This document shows positions 8,896-18,188 of a stretch of DNA of 64,000 nt, piece after piece. This DNA comes from Streptomyces sp. NBC_00234 (lineage in GTDB: Bacteria > Actinomycetota > Actinomycetes > Streptomycetales > Streptomycetaceae). The notes under the pieces were generated by a model. That model had not been told where the DNA came from. It saw only the letters and a list, made by a program, of their open reading frames with translations, and ran no database searches. Position numbers and translations under genes: made by a program. Position 1 is the stretch's first letter; every line of letters starts with the position of its first letter. The stretch lies in contig NZ_CP108101.1 in the NCBI RefSeq assembly GCF_036195325.1, positions 7,936,001-8,000,000 of the forward strand, read 5' to 3'.

Positions 8896-11112
8896 TCACT
8901 CGCCGTCCTCGGCCGCGTCGGTGCCCTTGATGTGCCGGGCCGGATTGTGGCCCTCGTCGAGCATCTGTACGGCCCACAGCAGATCCTGGGTGCCCTCGTG
9001 CTTCACCATGCCGGGGCTGACACCGAGCCGGAAGGAGCCGGGGGCCGGTTTTCCTTCCGGTGTGCGCGGCAGGAAGTCCAGTGGGCCGGGTCCGTCGGCG
9101 AGGTAGACCGCGCAGTCCGAGAGGAGCGCCACGGGGATCAACGCCTCGTCGGCGAGGGTCAGATGGCCCGACGGCGCCGGTGTGCGCTGGGTGGCGAGCG
9201 CCGTCTTGAGGACCTTGCGGTGCATGTTGACCCGTGCGGCGGAGATGACGGCGGCGCGGATGTCGGGGCGCCAGGTCGGGCGTTCCAGTGCGGGCCACCG
9301 CTCCCCGTACGTGTATCCCGCTCCCTGGGGCCGCTCCCTGAGTTTCCCGATGCCGCCCTTGACCGTCGACTTGATCGCGGACAGGACGATGGCCATCCTC
9401 GGGTCGGTCTGCCGGTACGTGGTCATCGCGGTCAGGAATTCGTCCTCCGCCATCCCGGACACGATCCCCAGGTCGGCCATCGTCGCCTTGTACGCCTCCG
9501 AGAGCTGCTTGTACCAGGGGTCGAGATACGGCCCGTTCGCCGGCCGGACCCATGCCTCCAGCGGCGCGAGGGCGACCGGAAGCCCGAACGTGGAGATGAG
9601 CTCGGCCGCGTACGCGACGGTGGGCGTCGCGTACCAGGCGGGACCGGTCGGCCGTTCGCCGTGCGGTGTGAAGGGGTTCGGCAGGCGGGGGTCCAGTTCG
9701 ATGCCGGACAGGTCGACCAGCCAGGAGCCGGGCAGCGCCTTGTCGAAGGCGGGCGCATGGGCGTGGACCGGTGCTCCGAGGCCGACCGTCAGACGATTGG
9801 CGGCGGCGAGGAACGCGGTGTTCACGTCGATGCCGACCGCGTACTTCCTGGCGCATTCGTCATCGGTGAGGAGTTGCGGGTCGCGGATCCACTCGAACGC
9901 CTCCTCGTCGAGGACCTCGTCCGGAGTGCGCTGTCGGCCGCGCGGGTGGACCGCCGCGACGACCGGATGCTCGGCAGGAGCCTCGGGCGGTGCCGGATCG
10001 ACCGGCTCGGTCAGCGAACCGGGGTTCGGGCCCGACACCCAGCCCTCGCCCGCCTCGTCCTTCACCGCACGGGTCGGTGGCCGCAGACTCGTCATCAGTT
10101 CCAGCCCCGACACGGCTGTCGAGCCTCGGGGGGTGATGACACGCTGCGCGTACGTACCCAGTACGGCGGCGAGTTCGGCCGCACCCAGCTCGGCGGCGTC
10201 GCCCCAGGAGCGTGTGTCGAGCGCGCCCCACGGAAGGATCGCGAACTGCACGCACTGGCGCTTTCCGGACTGCGCCGGACGGTAGACGCGGGCCCACGGC
10301 CCGAAGCCACGCTTCGTCAGTTTCCACTTCCCCTTGGTGATCTGCCGGCTGACCGCGTGGTCGTCGGGCAGGCGAAGGCCCCGCCGGTCCTCCAGCACCG
10401 TGGGCAGCCCGAGCCGTTCGGCAGCCGTCGCCGTGATGACGAGCAGCGGGTCCGCGTCCTTGCCCTGACGGTTCAGCCGGGGAGCGCCGAGTCCGGCCTC
10501 GGCGAGGGTCCATTCGACCAGCGAGACGAGGTCCTCGGCCGGGCAGTCGAGCACCAGCCCGCCGACGCAGTACGCCGCTCCGTCGCCGTCCAGCACCGCA
10601 AGGGGCCCATGGGCGAAGCGCGGATCGGCCGGGGGTGCGGGGGACGGGGCGACGGAGGTGCGGGCCACCGGCCGGCCGGCGGGGCGGCGCGGGGCCGAGG
10701 TGCGGGCCGCCGCAGGGGCGGTGGAGGGGGTCGGCGGGAGGCCGGTGGGTGCGGGCGCCGGGGGCTGGGGGAGTGGTGCTTCCTGGGGCTGCGGCACGAC
10801 CGGATGCGTATCGGCCTCCGGCTCCGGTGCCGCCCCGTCCTCGGGCTTCACGTCCGGGTGCCGGGCGGCGAGGCCGTCGAGCAGCCTGACGTACGCGGCA
10901 CGCTTCGGCGGGCGCGGTTCGGTACGCCCGGACTCCCAGCCGGTGATGGTCTCGCGCCGTACCGACAGTGCCCGGGCGACCTGATCCTGGCTCAGCCCGC
11001 CCGCTTCCCGCAGCCTCTTGCGCTCGGCCGGAGCCGGCAGATCGTTCTGCGCCGCCGCCTGTTCCAGCAGCGCGTCCACCGACGCGAAGAGCTCGTCCTG
11101 CTCGTGGGGCAC
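8896..11112 (-). CDS. tap: Telomere-associated protein Tap
   Basis: A 738-residue protein matching Tap, which binds the folded 3' overhang of Streptomyces telomeres and recruits Tpg. Residues about 31-66 form an XRE helix-turn-helix (LSQDQVARALSVRRETITGWE). A Pro/Ala-rich linker runs from about 85 to 160, and the rest is the large conserved Tap region, including KYAVGIDVNTAFLAAAN. The start is GTG 11112 because GGAGGT lies eight bases upstream and the protein then begins PHEQDELFASVDALLEQ, the typical family N-terminus. Frames upstream of it are not supported. With tpg it forms the replication-end module of a linear replicon and is strong evidence that the source replicon is linear. Confidence 0.93.
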   Translation of the reverse strand: MPHEQDELFASVDALLEQAAAQNDLPAPAERKRLREAGGLSQDQVARALSVRRETITGWESGRTEPRPPKRAAYVRLLDGLAARHPDVKPEDGAAPEPEADTHPVVPQPQEAPLPQPPAPAPTGLPPTPSTAPAAARTSAPRRPAGRPVARTSVAPSPAPPADPRFAHGPLAVLDGDGAAYCVGGLVLDCPAEDLVSLVEWTLAEAGLGAPRLNRQGKDADPLLVITATAAERLGLPTVLEDRRGLRLPDDHAVSRQITKGKWKLTKRGFGPWARVYRPAQSGKRQCVQFAILPWGALDTRSWGDAAELGAAELAAVLGTYAQRVITPRGSTAVSGLELMTSLRPPTRAVKDEAGEGWVSGPNPGSLTEPVDPAPPEAPAEHPVVAAVHPRGRQRTPDEVLDEEAFEWIRDPQLLTDDECARKYAVGIDVNTAFLAAANRLTVGLGAPVHAHAPAFDKALPGSWLVDLSGIELDPRLPNPFTPHGERPTGPAWYATPTVAYAAELISTFGLPVALAPLEAWVRPANGPYLDPWYKQLSEAYKATMADLGIVSGMAEDEFLTAMTTYRQTDPRMAIVLSAIKSTVKGGIGKLRERPQGAGYTYGERWPALERPTWRPDIRAAVISAARVNMHRKVLKTALATQRTPAPSGHLTLADEALIPVALLSDCAVYLADGPGPLDFLPRTPEGKPAPGSFRLGVSPGMVKHEGTQDLLWAVQMLDEGHNPARHIKGTDAAEDGE

Positions 11113-11221
11113 TGTGACCACCTCCGCTCCAACCCTAGCCGAAACGCACCATCCGTAGCGCCGGAACACACCGTGGGGAGAGGGGGGAGTCGGCGGGCTG
11201 GAGTCGCTGGTCAAACGAGAT

Positions 11222-11245
11222 CATGTGCATGTAAACATTGACATG
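11222..11245. promoter_or_regulatory. 24-bp imperfect palindrome before the DeoR gene
   Basis: A symmetric AT-rich site centred at 11233/11234 matches at 9 of 12 arm positions, with outer arms CATGT/ACATG and inner arms ATGT/ACAT. It lies just upstream of the DeoR start at 11258 and downstream of the divergent tap start, so autoregulation is likely. It may equally influence tap. Confidence 0.5.
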
Positions 11246-11257
11246 GTAGAAAGCCTT

Positions 11258-12043
11258 ATGAGTGTTGCTGATCGTCTCGACCTGACCTTGCGGCTGGTGC
11301 AGGGCTCCGACCGGGTCTCCGTCGCGGAACTCGCCCAGCGCCTTGGTGTTTCCGAGATGACCGTGCGCCGAGACCTCGACGCGCTGGAGCGCAAGGACCT
11401 GGTCCGCCGAGTGCACGGCGGAGCCGTCGCCACCCGGACCCGCGCCGAGGACGCGGGCTTCTCCGCGCGCGAACCCTGGCAGGCGGCGACGAAGGACCGC
11501 CTGGGCGCGGAAGTTGCCGCGATGGTGGAGCCGGGGTCCCGCGTGCTGCTCGACGCGGGGACCACCACCGTCCACGTCGCGGAGCACCTCGTCGCCCGGG
11601 CACCCCTGACCGTGGCGGTGCTCAGCCTCCAGGCGGCGGTCCGCCTCGCCGACCGTCCCGGGATCGAGCTGATCGTGGTCGGGGGACGTTCCCGTGCAGG
11701 GGAGCGTTCGCTGGTCGGTCCGCTGGCTCTGCGCACCCTGGAATCGCTGGCGTTCGACTGCTTCGTCATGTCCATTGGTGGCGTCCACGCCGAACACGGC
11801 TGGTCGGAGTTCTCCTTGGACGACGCGGCCGTCAAGCAGGCCGGTCTCGCGCAGGCGGCCCGCACCGTCGCAGTGGCCGACGCCACCAAGCTCGGAGTCC
11901 GGGCGTTCAGCCAGGTCGCGCTCCTCGGTGCGGTCGACGGCCTGGTCACCGACGCCGCCGCCGAGGATCCCGAAACCCATCCGAACGGTCCGCAGACGTT
12001 GACGGCACTGCGCGACGCGGGCGTTCCCGTCGTCCTGGCCTGA
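11258..12043 (+). CDS. DeoR-family transcriptional regulator
   Basis: A 261-residue regulator of the DeoR type, which usually senses phosphorylated sugars. The N-terminal winged helix (residues about 18-57) reads SVAELAQRLGVSEMTVRRDLDALE and ends in the RVHGGA motif typical of the family. The C-terminal half is the DeoRC sensor fold, with LLDAGTTTVHVAEHL and a VVGGRSRAGERSLVGP stretch like the sugar-phosphate-binding region. The start MSVADRLDL is chosen because it places the HTH at the usual distance and a weak GAAAG precedes it; an in-frame GTG at 11225 and ATG at 11243 are alternatives. No sugar operon is adjacent, so its target is unknown. Confidence 0.9.
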   Translation: MSVADRLDLTLRLVQGSDRVSVAELAQRLGVSEMTVRRDLDALERKDLVRRVHGGAVATRTRAEDAGFSAREPWQAATKDRLGAEVAAMVEPGSRVLLDAGTTTVHVAEHLVARAPLTVAVLSLQAAVRLADRPGIELIVVGGRSRAGERSLVGPLALRTLESLAFDCFVMSIGGVHAEHGWSEFSLDDAAVKQAGLAQAARTVAVADATKLGVRAFSQVALLGAVDGLVTDAAAEDPETHPNGPQTLTALRDAGVPVVLA

Positions 12044-12137
12044 TTCCCGTCGGAGCCGTCGGGGCAAGGAACGGTACGAACGACGAAGGCCGCCGCCCTC
12101 GTCGGGCGGCGGCCACCGGTCACCGTGTCTGCCGTTC

Positions 12138-14720
12138 TCAGCCGGGAAGGTCCCACCGCTGGTCGTCGCCAGCGGCACACGCGCGGATCAGCAGTTCCCC
12201 ACCGCTCTCCGCGTGCAGGCACAACCCGGACTTCACGTTCTGCAGCGTGCGGTCCGACCGGTGCGTCCACGACTGGGCCGGAGTCCCGTTGCACTGGTAG
12301 AGCTGCACGACCGTGCCCTCGGCGGTGGAGCCGTTACGGACGTCCATGCACTTTCCGTACGCCGTCACCGTGCCGTCGCCGGGCACGGTCCAGGTCTGCG
12401 CGGGTGTGCCGTCGCAGGGGGCGAGCTCCAGTGCGGTGCCGTCGGCCGAGCTTCCGCCGGAGACCCCCACGCACCTGCCGTCCACGCCGGTGACCGGACC
12501 CGGAAGGGCCGGTGCGGGAAGCGACGCGCGTACGGTGCCGGCGAGCGCGAACGGGTCACCCGTGGGCTTCACCGGATAGTCCGTTCGCTCCAGGTTCCAC
12601 GCGTTGTCCCTCGCGAACCAGTCGATCGTGGCCGGAGCCCGGCCCGTGACCAGCGCCGTGTCGAGCGAGTCCAGATACGCCGTCCAGCGCTCGGCGTAGA
12701 AGCCGGAGACCAGACCGGACCACTCACGGTTCGCGTAGTCCCGCAGCCCGCCGGACTCGCTGCCGGAGCGATGCCCCCATGTCGTGAGGATCGAACGTGC
12801 GTCGAACTCGGCCGCCGCCCGCTCCGCTTCGGTGCTGCCCCAGGACCTGGCGTCCGCCAGCCAGGGGCCCAGCATGAACCGGCTGTCGGTGGCGAGCAGC
12901 CCGTCGAGCAGGGCGAGATCCTGCTTCCACTCGGCGGCACGCTGCCGGTACAGGGTGAGGTCCTTCGCCTCGTACGCGGCCTTGATCTGCGGAAGCAGCG
13001 TCCGGCTGCGATTGGCCAGCGCCTGGCGGGCCACGTCCACCAGGTCGAAGCGGTACGCATCGGAGGTCCTGAGGGCCGGCGCCACCTGGAGCAGCTCGTC
13101 CAGTGCCTTCTGTACCGTCCACGCGTCGTAGCGCATCGAGGCGGGACTCCAGCTGGCCGCCGTGGTGGCCGTCAGCCCGGGGCGGGCGGTGAACAGACTG
13201 TCCTGGGACTCGCTCCAGCTGCCGGAGCGGGTGCTGTACGGCCCGGTCCGCAGCAGTTCCCACGCCTTGGCGGCATGCGGATCGGCGCCGCCGTACCGAC
13301 GCCCGGCGTAGTCGGCGAACCATGCCTGGTGGTCCAAGGTGCCCGTACGCCAGGCGAGTTCGGTGAACAACTCGTAGGCGACGGGGTTGCCGCCGGTGCC
13401 TTCCGGTAGATAGGCGATACCTCGGAGCGCACTGTCCGGCTTGGTGCGCCACTCCTCGAACCGCGTTGTCCAGGCTGCGGTGTTGGCGCCCATCGTCGTG
13501 TGGCCGCCGAAGTTGGGGATGGTCCCGAACGCGTACGGCGTGCCGTGCCAGGCGGTTTCGCGGTCCAGGCCGTTGTAGCGGTCGGCCAGGCCGTCCACGA
13601 TGAACAGCCTGCTCTTGTCGACCGCGTCGATGATCTGGGTGGAGGGGTTGTTCTGCCAGCCGAGCAGGACCCAGGTGGCGCCCGGGTGCGCGGCCTGCAA
13701 CGCGTTCATGACCGCCTTGGCGGCGTCACCGATGGGCACGTCTCCGGGCCTGCCGCCCTCGTGGAGCAGGTCCATCTTGTACATGGAGGAGTTGCCGAAG
13801 CGCTCCGCCTGGTGGCGGTAGAACGCCGCAGCCACCTTCGGATACATCGCGCTGCGCGGATCCAGCCAGTCCGGCCGCTCGAAGCCGACCCAGCCGCCCT
13901 GCGGCACGACGGGGCCCGTGGGGTTCCGGTCCGTGAAGCCGGGCGGGACCGTGCCGTAGTAGCCGGGCAGGACGGGTGTCATACCCAGTTGGCGCAGCCG
14001 GTCGGCGATCTTGCTGCCCAGGGCCGCGCGCTGTTCGAGCAGCCTCTCCGTCACCGGCCCGCCGAAGCCGGACATGTTCTGCATCAGCCACCACGGCTGG
14101 TGTGCCGGGCCCGGAATCCAGGACCTGAGCTCCGACGGTGCGTACCCGAACTCCTTGAAGGTGTCGTAGTAGACGGCGTCCGCGCCCATCTGTACGAAGA
14201 CCTCGTTGACGCCGTGCAGGGCGAGGAGATCGATCTGCTTCTCGAAGGAAGCCCAGTTCCGGTACGCACCCGAGTAGCCGTCGTCGGTGTCGTTGAGGGC
14301 GAACCGGTGCGGCACCGAGGCGTCCTTGCGGATGGTGCCGGCGGGCGCGGGGAGCCGGGAGGGCAGCTTCGACGTGCTGTCGCCGGGCCAGCCGATGTCC
14401 ACCTTGGCGGTGTACTTGAGGTACCAGTTGACCCCACTGAGCAGCACGGCCGGGCTGGTGCCCCGGATCCGTACGTGGCCTGCCGTACCGGAGACGGTGA
14501 AGTAGTCGCCGGCCTCCGGCCGGCTCACCGGCACGAGGTCGAACTGGGACACGTGCCGCGGCAGCAGCCGGCCCAGTGCCGCCTCGGCGGGGCCGACGGC
14601 GAAAGCGGGCCTGTCCATTGGCGTGGCCGCCGCGGGTGCGGACGGAGTGCTGAGGGCCGTGGCGAGCACGGCGAGAGCGGTGGCCGTGCAGGCCGCGGCC
14701 CAGGATCTGAGGCTTCTCAA
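12138..14720 (-). CDS. Secreted alpha-N-acetylglucosaminidase (GH89) with ricin-type lectin domain
   Basis: An 860-residue exported enzyme of the NAGLU family, which removes terminal alpha-linked N-acetylglucosamine from glycans. The signal peptide covers about residues 1-33. The GH89 N-domain, barrel and helical C-domain follow (to about 725); HRFALNDTDDGYSG, DLLHEGGRPGDVP and YLPEGTGGNPVAYELFTELAW are characteristic, and glutamates in the last two are likely catalytic residues (inferred from the family). Residues about 730-860 are a ricin-B/CBM13 domain with three QxW motifs. The start is TTG 14720, preceded by GAGGT at good spacing. The ROK regulator is divergent and probably controls it. 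Confidence 0.9.
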   Translation of the reverse strand: MRSLRSWAAACTATALAVLATALSTPSAPAAATPMDRPAFAVGPAEAALGRLLPRHVSQFDLVPVSRPEAGDYFTVSGTAGHVRIRGTSPAVLLSGVNWYLKYTAKVDIGWPGDSTSKLPSRLPAPAGTIRKDASVPHRFALNDTDDGYSGAYRNWASFEKQIDLLALHGVNEVFVQMGADAVYYDTFKEFGYAPSELRSWIPGPAHQPWWLMQNMSGFGGPVTERLLEQRAALGSKIADRLRQLGMTPVLPGYYGTVPPGFTDRNPTGPVVPQGGWVGFERPDWLDPRSAMYPKVAAAFYRHQAERFGNSSMYKMDLLHEGGRPGDVPIGDAAKAVMNALQAAHPGATWVLLGWQNNPSTQIIDAVDKSRLFIVDGLADRYNGLDRETAWHGTPYAFGTIPNFGGHTTMGANTAAWTTRFEEWRTKPDSALRGIAYLPEGTGGNPVAYELFTELAWRTGTLDHQAWFADYAGRRYGGADPHAAKAWELLRTGPYSTRSGSWSESQDSLFTARPGLTATTAASWSPASMRYDAWTVQKALDELLQVAPALRTSDAYRFDLVDVARQALANRSRTLLPQIKAAYEAKDLTLYRQRAAEWKQDLALLDGLLATDSRFMLGPWLADARSWGSTEAERAAAEFDARSILTTWGHRSGSESGGLRDYANREWSGLVSGFYAERWTAYLDSLDTALVTGRAPATIDWFARDNAWNLERTDYPVKPTGDPFALAGTVRASLPAPALPGPVTGVDGRCVGVSGGSSADGTALELAPCDGTPAQTWTVPGDGTVTAYGKCMDVRNGSTAEGTVVQLYQCNGTPAQSWTHRSDRTLQNVKSGLCLHAESGGELLIRACAAGDDQRWDLPG

Positions 14721-14780
14721 GGGGGACCTCGTCCGGTGAAGTGGCGTCGGGGGCAAGGGAATCGGGGACTGCGTACGGAC

Positions 14781-14802
14781 TTAGTAACGGAGCATTCGTT
14801 AA
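14781..14802. promoter_or_regulatory. Inverted repeat between the GH89 and ROK genes
   Basis: TAACG at 14785-14789 and CGTTA at 14797-14801 form an inverted repeat around GAGCATT in an AT-rich patch. TTA triplets extend the outer symmetry. It lies between the divergent starts at 14720 and 14906, where a ROK repressor would be expected to bind. The assignment is positional. Confidence 0.5.
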
Positions 14803-14905
14803 TATGGGTACGGCACCCCGTGACCGTCAAGAGGGCGCGCGGCCTTCGACCCGGATCCTCTGGGTACAGTGCCGACAGCACGTACGGGCAAGGGAGTTGG
14901 CACGC

Positions 14906-16165
14906 ATGCCAGTCGGGAGAACAGCGGCCACCGGTCCGCACGTCCTTCGCCGGATGAACGTCGCCGCGGTCCTGGCCGCCCTCCGCGAGGGGGACACGCC
15001 CACCGCCCGGGTCACCGACCTCGCCTCGCTCACCGGTCTGTCGCGGCCCGCGGTCACGAGAGCCCTGACGGAGCTGCGGGACTGCGGACTGGTCGAGTTC
15101 ACCGCCTCCGCCGGAACCCCGCAACTCGGCCGCCCCGCCCAGTACGCCCGGTTCCGTGCGGAGGCCGGTCATGTGGCCGGTGTCGACATCGGGCCCCACA
15201 AGGTCCTGGTGATGATCGCCGACCTGGCGGGGACGGTACTGGCCTGCCACCGTGCGGCGGTGCACGAAGGATCGACGGGGCCCCAGCTCTTCACCACGGT
15301 CCGGACCGCGCTGACGGCTGCGGCGGCCGAGGCCGGAGTGCCGCTGTCCGGCCTGTGGGCCGTCAGCACCGGCACGCCCGGCATCGTCGACCGGGAGCGC
15401 GGAGAGGTCCTGCTGGCTCCCAGCATTCCCGACTGGGCCGGACTCCCCGCGGTGTCCATGCTGCGCGACTGGCTGCACTGCCCGGTGTCCATCGACAACG
15501 ACGTGAACCTCGCCGTGCTCGCGGAGCGCTGGCGGGGAGCCGCGGCCGATGGAGCGGACTCCGACTCCGAGGGCAGTACCGGCACGGCCAGGGGGAGCGA
15601 CTGCCTGGTGTTCGTCCAGTGGGGTACGCGCATCGGCACCGGCATCGTCATCAACGGCAGGCCCTACCGGGGGAATTCGGCCGCGGCCGGCGAACTGGGC
15701 TTCATCGACCTGGTACGCGACCCGGACGCCCCGCCCGGCCCCCGCGCCGCCGACGGCATGGGTCCGTTCGAACGGCTCGTCGGCGCCGAGGCCATTCACC
15801 GGCTGGCCGTGGAGGCGGGCGCTCCGGTCGGCGACGACCACGACATCGCTCCGCTCTTCGCGGCTGCGGAGGCCGGTGACCGGGCAGCCGTCGAGGTGGT
15901 CGACCGTGTCGCCGCCCGGTTCGCCCGAGGGCTCGCGGCACTCCTCCTCGTACTCGATCCCGGCCGGGTCGTCATCGGCGGCGGGGTGTCGCGGGCCGGG
16001 GACACGCTGCTGGAACCCGTACGGAAGCACCTGCGGGCGCACGCCCTGATTCCCGTCGCGCTGAATGCCTCGATGCTCGGTGAGCGGGCGGTGGCGCTGG
16101 GCGCGGTACGCCACGCGCTGGACGTCGCGGAGGAACGGCTGACCGCCGCGCAGGTGTGTCGCTGA
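14906..16165 (+). CDS. ROK-family transcriptional regulator (NagC/XylR type)
   Basis: A 419-residue repressor with an N-terminal winged helix (about residues 12-75; LASLTGLSRPAVTRALTELRDCGLVE) and a sugar-kinase-like ROK domain (GVDIGPHKVLVMIADLAG, SIDNDVNLAVLAERW, GGGVSRAG). The usual ROK zinc motif CxCGxxGC is absent: after AAGELGFIDLV the sequence continues through a Pro/Ala-rich loop without cysteines. This suggests a regulator rather than a kinase and an altered ligand site. ATG 14906 follows AGGGAG. It is divergent from the alpha-N-acetylglucosaminidase, so GlcNAc or a related aminosugar is the likely signal (inference). Confidence 0.9.
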   Translation: MPVGRTAATGPHVLRRMNVAAVLAALREGDTPTARVTDLASLTGLSRPAVTRALTELRDCGLVEFTASAGTPQLGRPAQYARFRAEAGHVAGVDIGPHKVLVMIADLAGTVLACHRAAVHEGSTGPQLFTTVRTALTAAAAEAGVPLSGLWAVSTGTPGIVDRERGEVLLAPSIPDWAGLPAVSMLRDWLHCPVSIDNDVNLAVLAERWRGAAADGADSDSEGSTGTARGSDCLVFVQWGTRIGTGIVINGRPYRGNSAAAGELGFIDLVRDPDAPPGPRAADGMGPFERLVGAEAIHRLAVEAGAPVGDDHDIAPLFAAAEAGDRAAVEVVDRVAARFARGLAALLLVLDPGRVVIGGGVSRAGDTLLEPVRKHLRAHALIPVALNASMLGERAVALGAVRHALDVAEERLTAAQVCR

Positions 16166-16219
16166 GGGGAAGGCCGGCCGGCGGGGAGCAGTGGCCGGAG
16201 GCTCTGCCATGCTCGTTGC

Positions 16220-16666
16220 ATGATCTTCCGCAACGCCACCCGCGAGGACCTGCCCGCCGTCGTCGCCCTCCTGTCGGACGAGGACTCCGTCGTCGATCCC
16301 CTGAGCGTGGACGTCGACGAGGCGTACACGCGGGCGTTCGAGGCGGTGGAAGCGGACGCCCGGAACGAGATCGTCGTCATGGACGACGGAGACGGCACGG
16401 TCCTCGCCTGTCTCCAGCTGACCTACATACCGGGCCTGGGACGCAAGGGTCAGGAGCGTGCGCTCATCGAGGCGGTGCGGGTGCGTGCGGACCGGCGCGG
16501 CGCCGGACTCGGCCGCGCGCTGCTGACGGCGGCCATCGGGCGGGCGCGTGAGCGCGGGTGCACCTTGGTACAACTCACCAGCAACAAGCGGCGCGAGGAG
16601 GCTCACCGGTTCTACGGCTCGCTGGGCTTCGCACGCAGCCACGACGGGTTCAAGCTGGCGCTGTAG
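16220..16666 (+). CDS. GNAT-family N-acetyltransferase
   Basis: A 148-residue, single-domain acetyl-CoA-dependent acetyltransferase. Motif A is clear (VRVRADRRGAGLGRALLTAAI, about residues 88-108), preceded by the beta strand LACLQLTYIPG and followed by the typical motif B region AHRFYGSLGF near the end. The substrate cannot be told from sequence. The gene lies 54 bases after the ROK gene and may be co-transcribed with it. It is convergent with the permease at 16791, and a hairpin at 16726-16764 separates them. Confidence 0.9.
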   Translation: MIFRNATREDLPAVVALLSDEDSVVDPLSVDVDEAYTRAFEAVEADARNEIVVMDDGDGTVLACLQLTYIPGLGRKGQERALIEAVRVRADRRGAGLGRALLTAAIGRARERGCTLVQLTSNKRREEAHRFYGSLGFARSHDGFKLAL

Positions 16667-16725
16667 CGGTCCGGGGTGCTCTCGCGGATCGCCGGCTGCG
16701 CGTCGTGGGTTCCGCGGGCGGGCGT

Positions 16726-16764
16726 CACGGGTTCTGCGGGCGGGTGAGGGCCGCAGAACCCGTG
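16726..16764. terminator. Perfect 14-bp hairpin between convergent genes
   Basis: Positions 16726-16739 and 16751-16764 are perfectly complementary with an 11-nt loop. The hairpin lies between the acetyltransferase stop (16666) and the permease stop (16791) and can serve both directions. Confidence 0.85.
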
Positions 16765-16790
16765 TGCCCGCGACGTGCGGAGGGCGCTTC

Positions 16791-18188
16791 TCAGACCCGG
16801 GCGTCCTCGGGAATGCTGACCAGCCAGCGGGTGTCCTTGCGGGGCCGCAGGTAGAGCGCCCAGTACAGCGTGGCGACCGCGGTGATCCCACCGGTCCACA
16901 GCAGGTACTCGGTCTCCTGCTGCACGAGGATGTAGCCGAGCACGACGACGAGCAGTGCGGGAATCGCGGGCCACAGCGGCATCCGCCAGGCCGGCGTCTC
17001 CCGGTGCGCACCGCGTCGGCAGAGGAGTGCGGCGACGGCGACGAGCAGGTACATGCCGGTGACCGAGACGCCGGTGACGCCGTACAGCGTATCGAGGTTG
17101 ACGAAGCACAGGACGGCGCCGGGAACGCCGACGACCAGCGTCGCCACCCACGGCGAACCGAATCCGCCGAGCCGGGACAGGGCCTTGTTGACCGGCTCCG
17201 GCCACGCCTTGTCCCGGGCCGACGCGAACAGGACCCGGGAGTTCTGGATGACCATGACGATGCCCGCGTTGACGATCGCGAGGGCGACGCAGAGGCTCAC
17301 GAACGTGCCGACCGCCGAATTGGACCAGGCGGCGACCATGCCGCTGAGATCGCCCGAGGTCAGGGTGGCGAGGTCGGGGGCGCCCATGGTGATGGCGACG
17401 ACCGGAACGAGGATGACGGCCGTCGAGATGGCGAGCGTGGCGAGTACGGTGCGGGCCACGTTGCGGCGGGGGTTCTCCAGTTCCTCCGAGAGGTAGACAG
17501 CCGTCGAGAAGCCCTGCGTGATGAAGAGTGCGATCGCGAGGCCGGAGATCACCATCATGGCCGTGACGGTGGAGGTCGTACCGCCCTCGGCGGCGACCGA
17601 ACCCTGGGCGAGTGCGGCCGGGCCGCGCTCGGAATGGGCGAACCCGAGGACGGCGACGACGCCCGCCGCGATCACTTCCAGGACCAGGAAGATCCCGGTG
17701 ATCCACGCGTTGGCGCGCAGGTCGAGGAGGCCCGCGAGGGTGGCGAGGAGCATGACCCCGGCACCCGCGAGGGGCGCGGGTACGTGCACGAGAGGGGCGA
17801 GGTAGTCAGCGGTCCCCATGGCGATGACCGGGGGCACGATCATGACGACCAGCAGCGACAGGACGAAGACGAGCCATCCGGCCAGCCGTCCGGCCATCGT
17901 CGACACCATGGCGTACTCACCGCCCGCACTCGGTATGAGAGTGCCCAACTCCGAGTAGCAGAACGCGACTCCGATGCAGAGGAGGGAGCCGATGGCGATG
18001 GTGAGGGCCGTGAAGGTGCCCAGGCTGGAGAACAGGTCCGGCACGACCACGAACAGGGTCGAGGCGGGCGTGACACAGGAGAGCGTGAGCAGGGTCCCGC
18101 CCACGACGCCGATGGAACGCTTGAGCTTCTGCGGCGTAGGTCCGGTCGCGGGCGCGAGCGCCTGGGGGGCGCTGAGCGTGTCGGTCAT
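16791..18188 (-). CDS. Amino-acid permease, APC superfamily
   Basis: A 465-residue integral membrane transporter with about 12 hydrophobic segments. The APC-family pattern is clear: the first helix GGTLLTLSCVTPASTLFVVV, the SAGGEYAMVSTMAGRLAGWL loop after helix 2, and SEELENPRRNVARTV before helix 7, all expected for amino-acid/polyamine antiporters or symporters. The ATG at 18188 has GGAA upstream; in-frame extensions have low-complexity sequence and no ribosome-binding site. The gene stands alone, with a hairpin after it and a 766-bp gene-free stretch before it. Substrate is unknown. Confidence 0.9.
   Translation of the reverse strand: MTDTLSAPQALAPATGPTPQKLKRSIGVVGGTLLTLSCVTPASTLFVVVPDLFSSLGTFTALTIAIGSLLCIGVAFCYSELGTLIPSAGGEYAMVSTMAGRLAGWLVFVLSLLVVMIVPPVIAMGTADYLAPLVHVPAPLAGAGVMLLATLAGLLDLRANAWITGIFLVLEVIAAGVVAVLGFAHSERGPAALAQGSVAAEGGTTSTVTAMMVISGLAIALFITQGFSTAVYLSEELENPRRNVARTVLATLAISTAVILVPVVAITMGAPDLATLTSGDLSGMVAAWSNSAVGTFVSLCVALAIVNAGIVMVIQNSRVLFASARDKAWPEPVNKALSRLGGFGSPWVATLVVGVPGAVLCFVNLDTLYGVTGVSVTGMYLLVAVAALLCRRGAHRETPAWRMPLWPAIPALLVVVLGYILVQQETEYLLWTGGITAVATLYWALYLRPRKDTRWLVSIPEDARV

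Noticed and set aside
8368..11241. A 957-residue plus-strand frame opposite tap and tpg
   Set aside because: Low-complexity Arg/Gly/Val composition and no recognisable domain; the minus strand encodes Tap and Tpg with good start signals.
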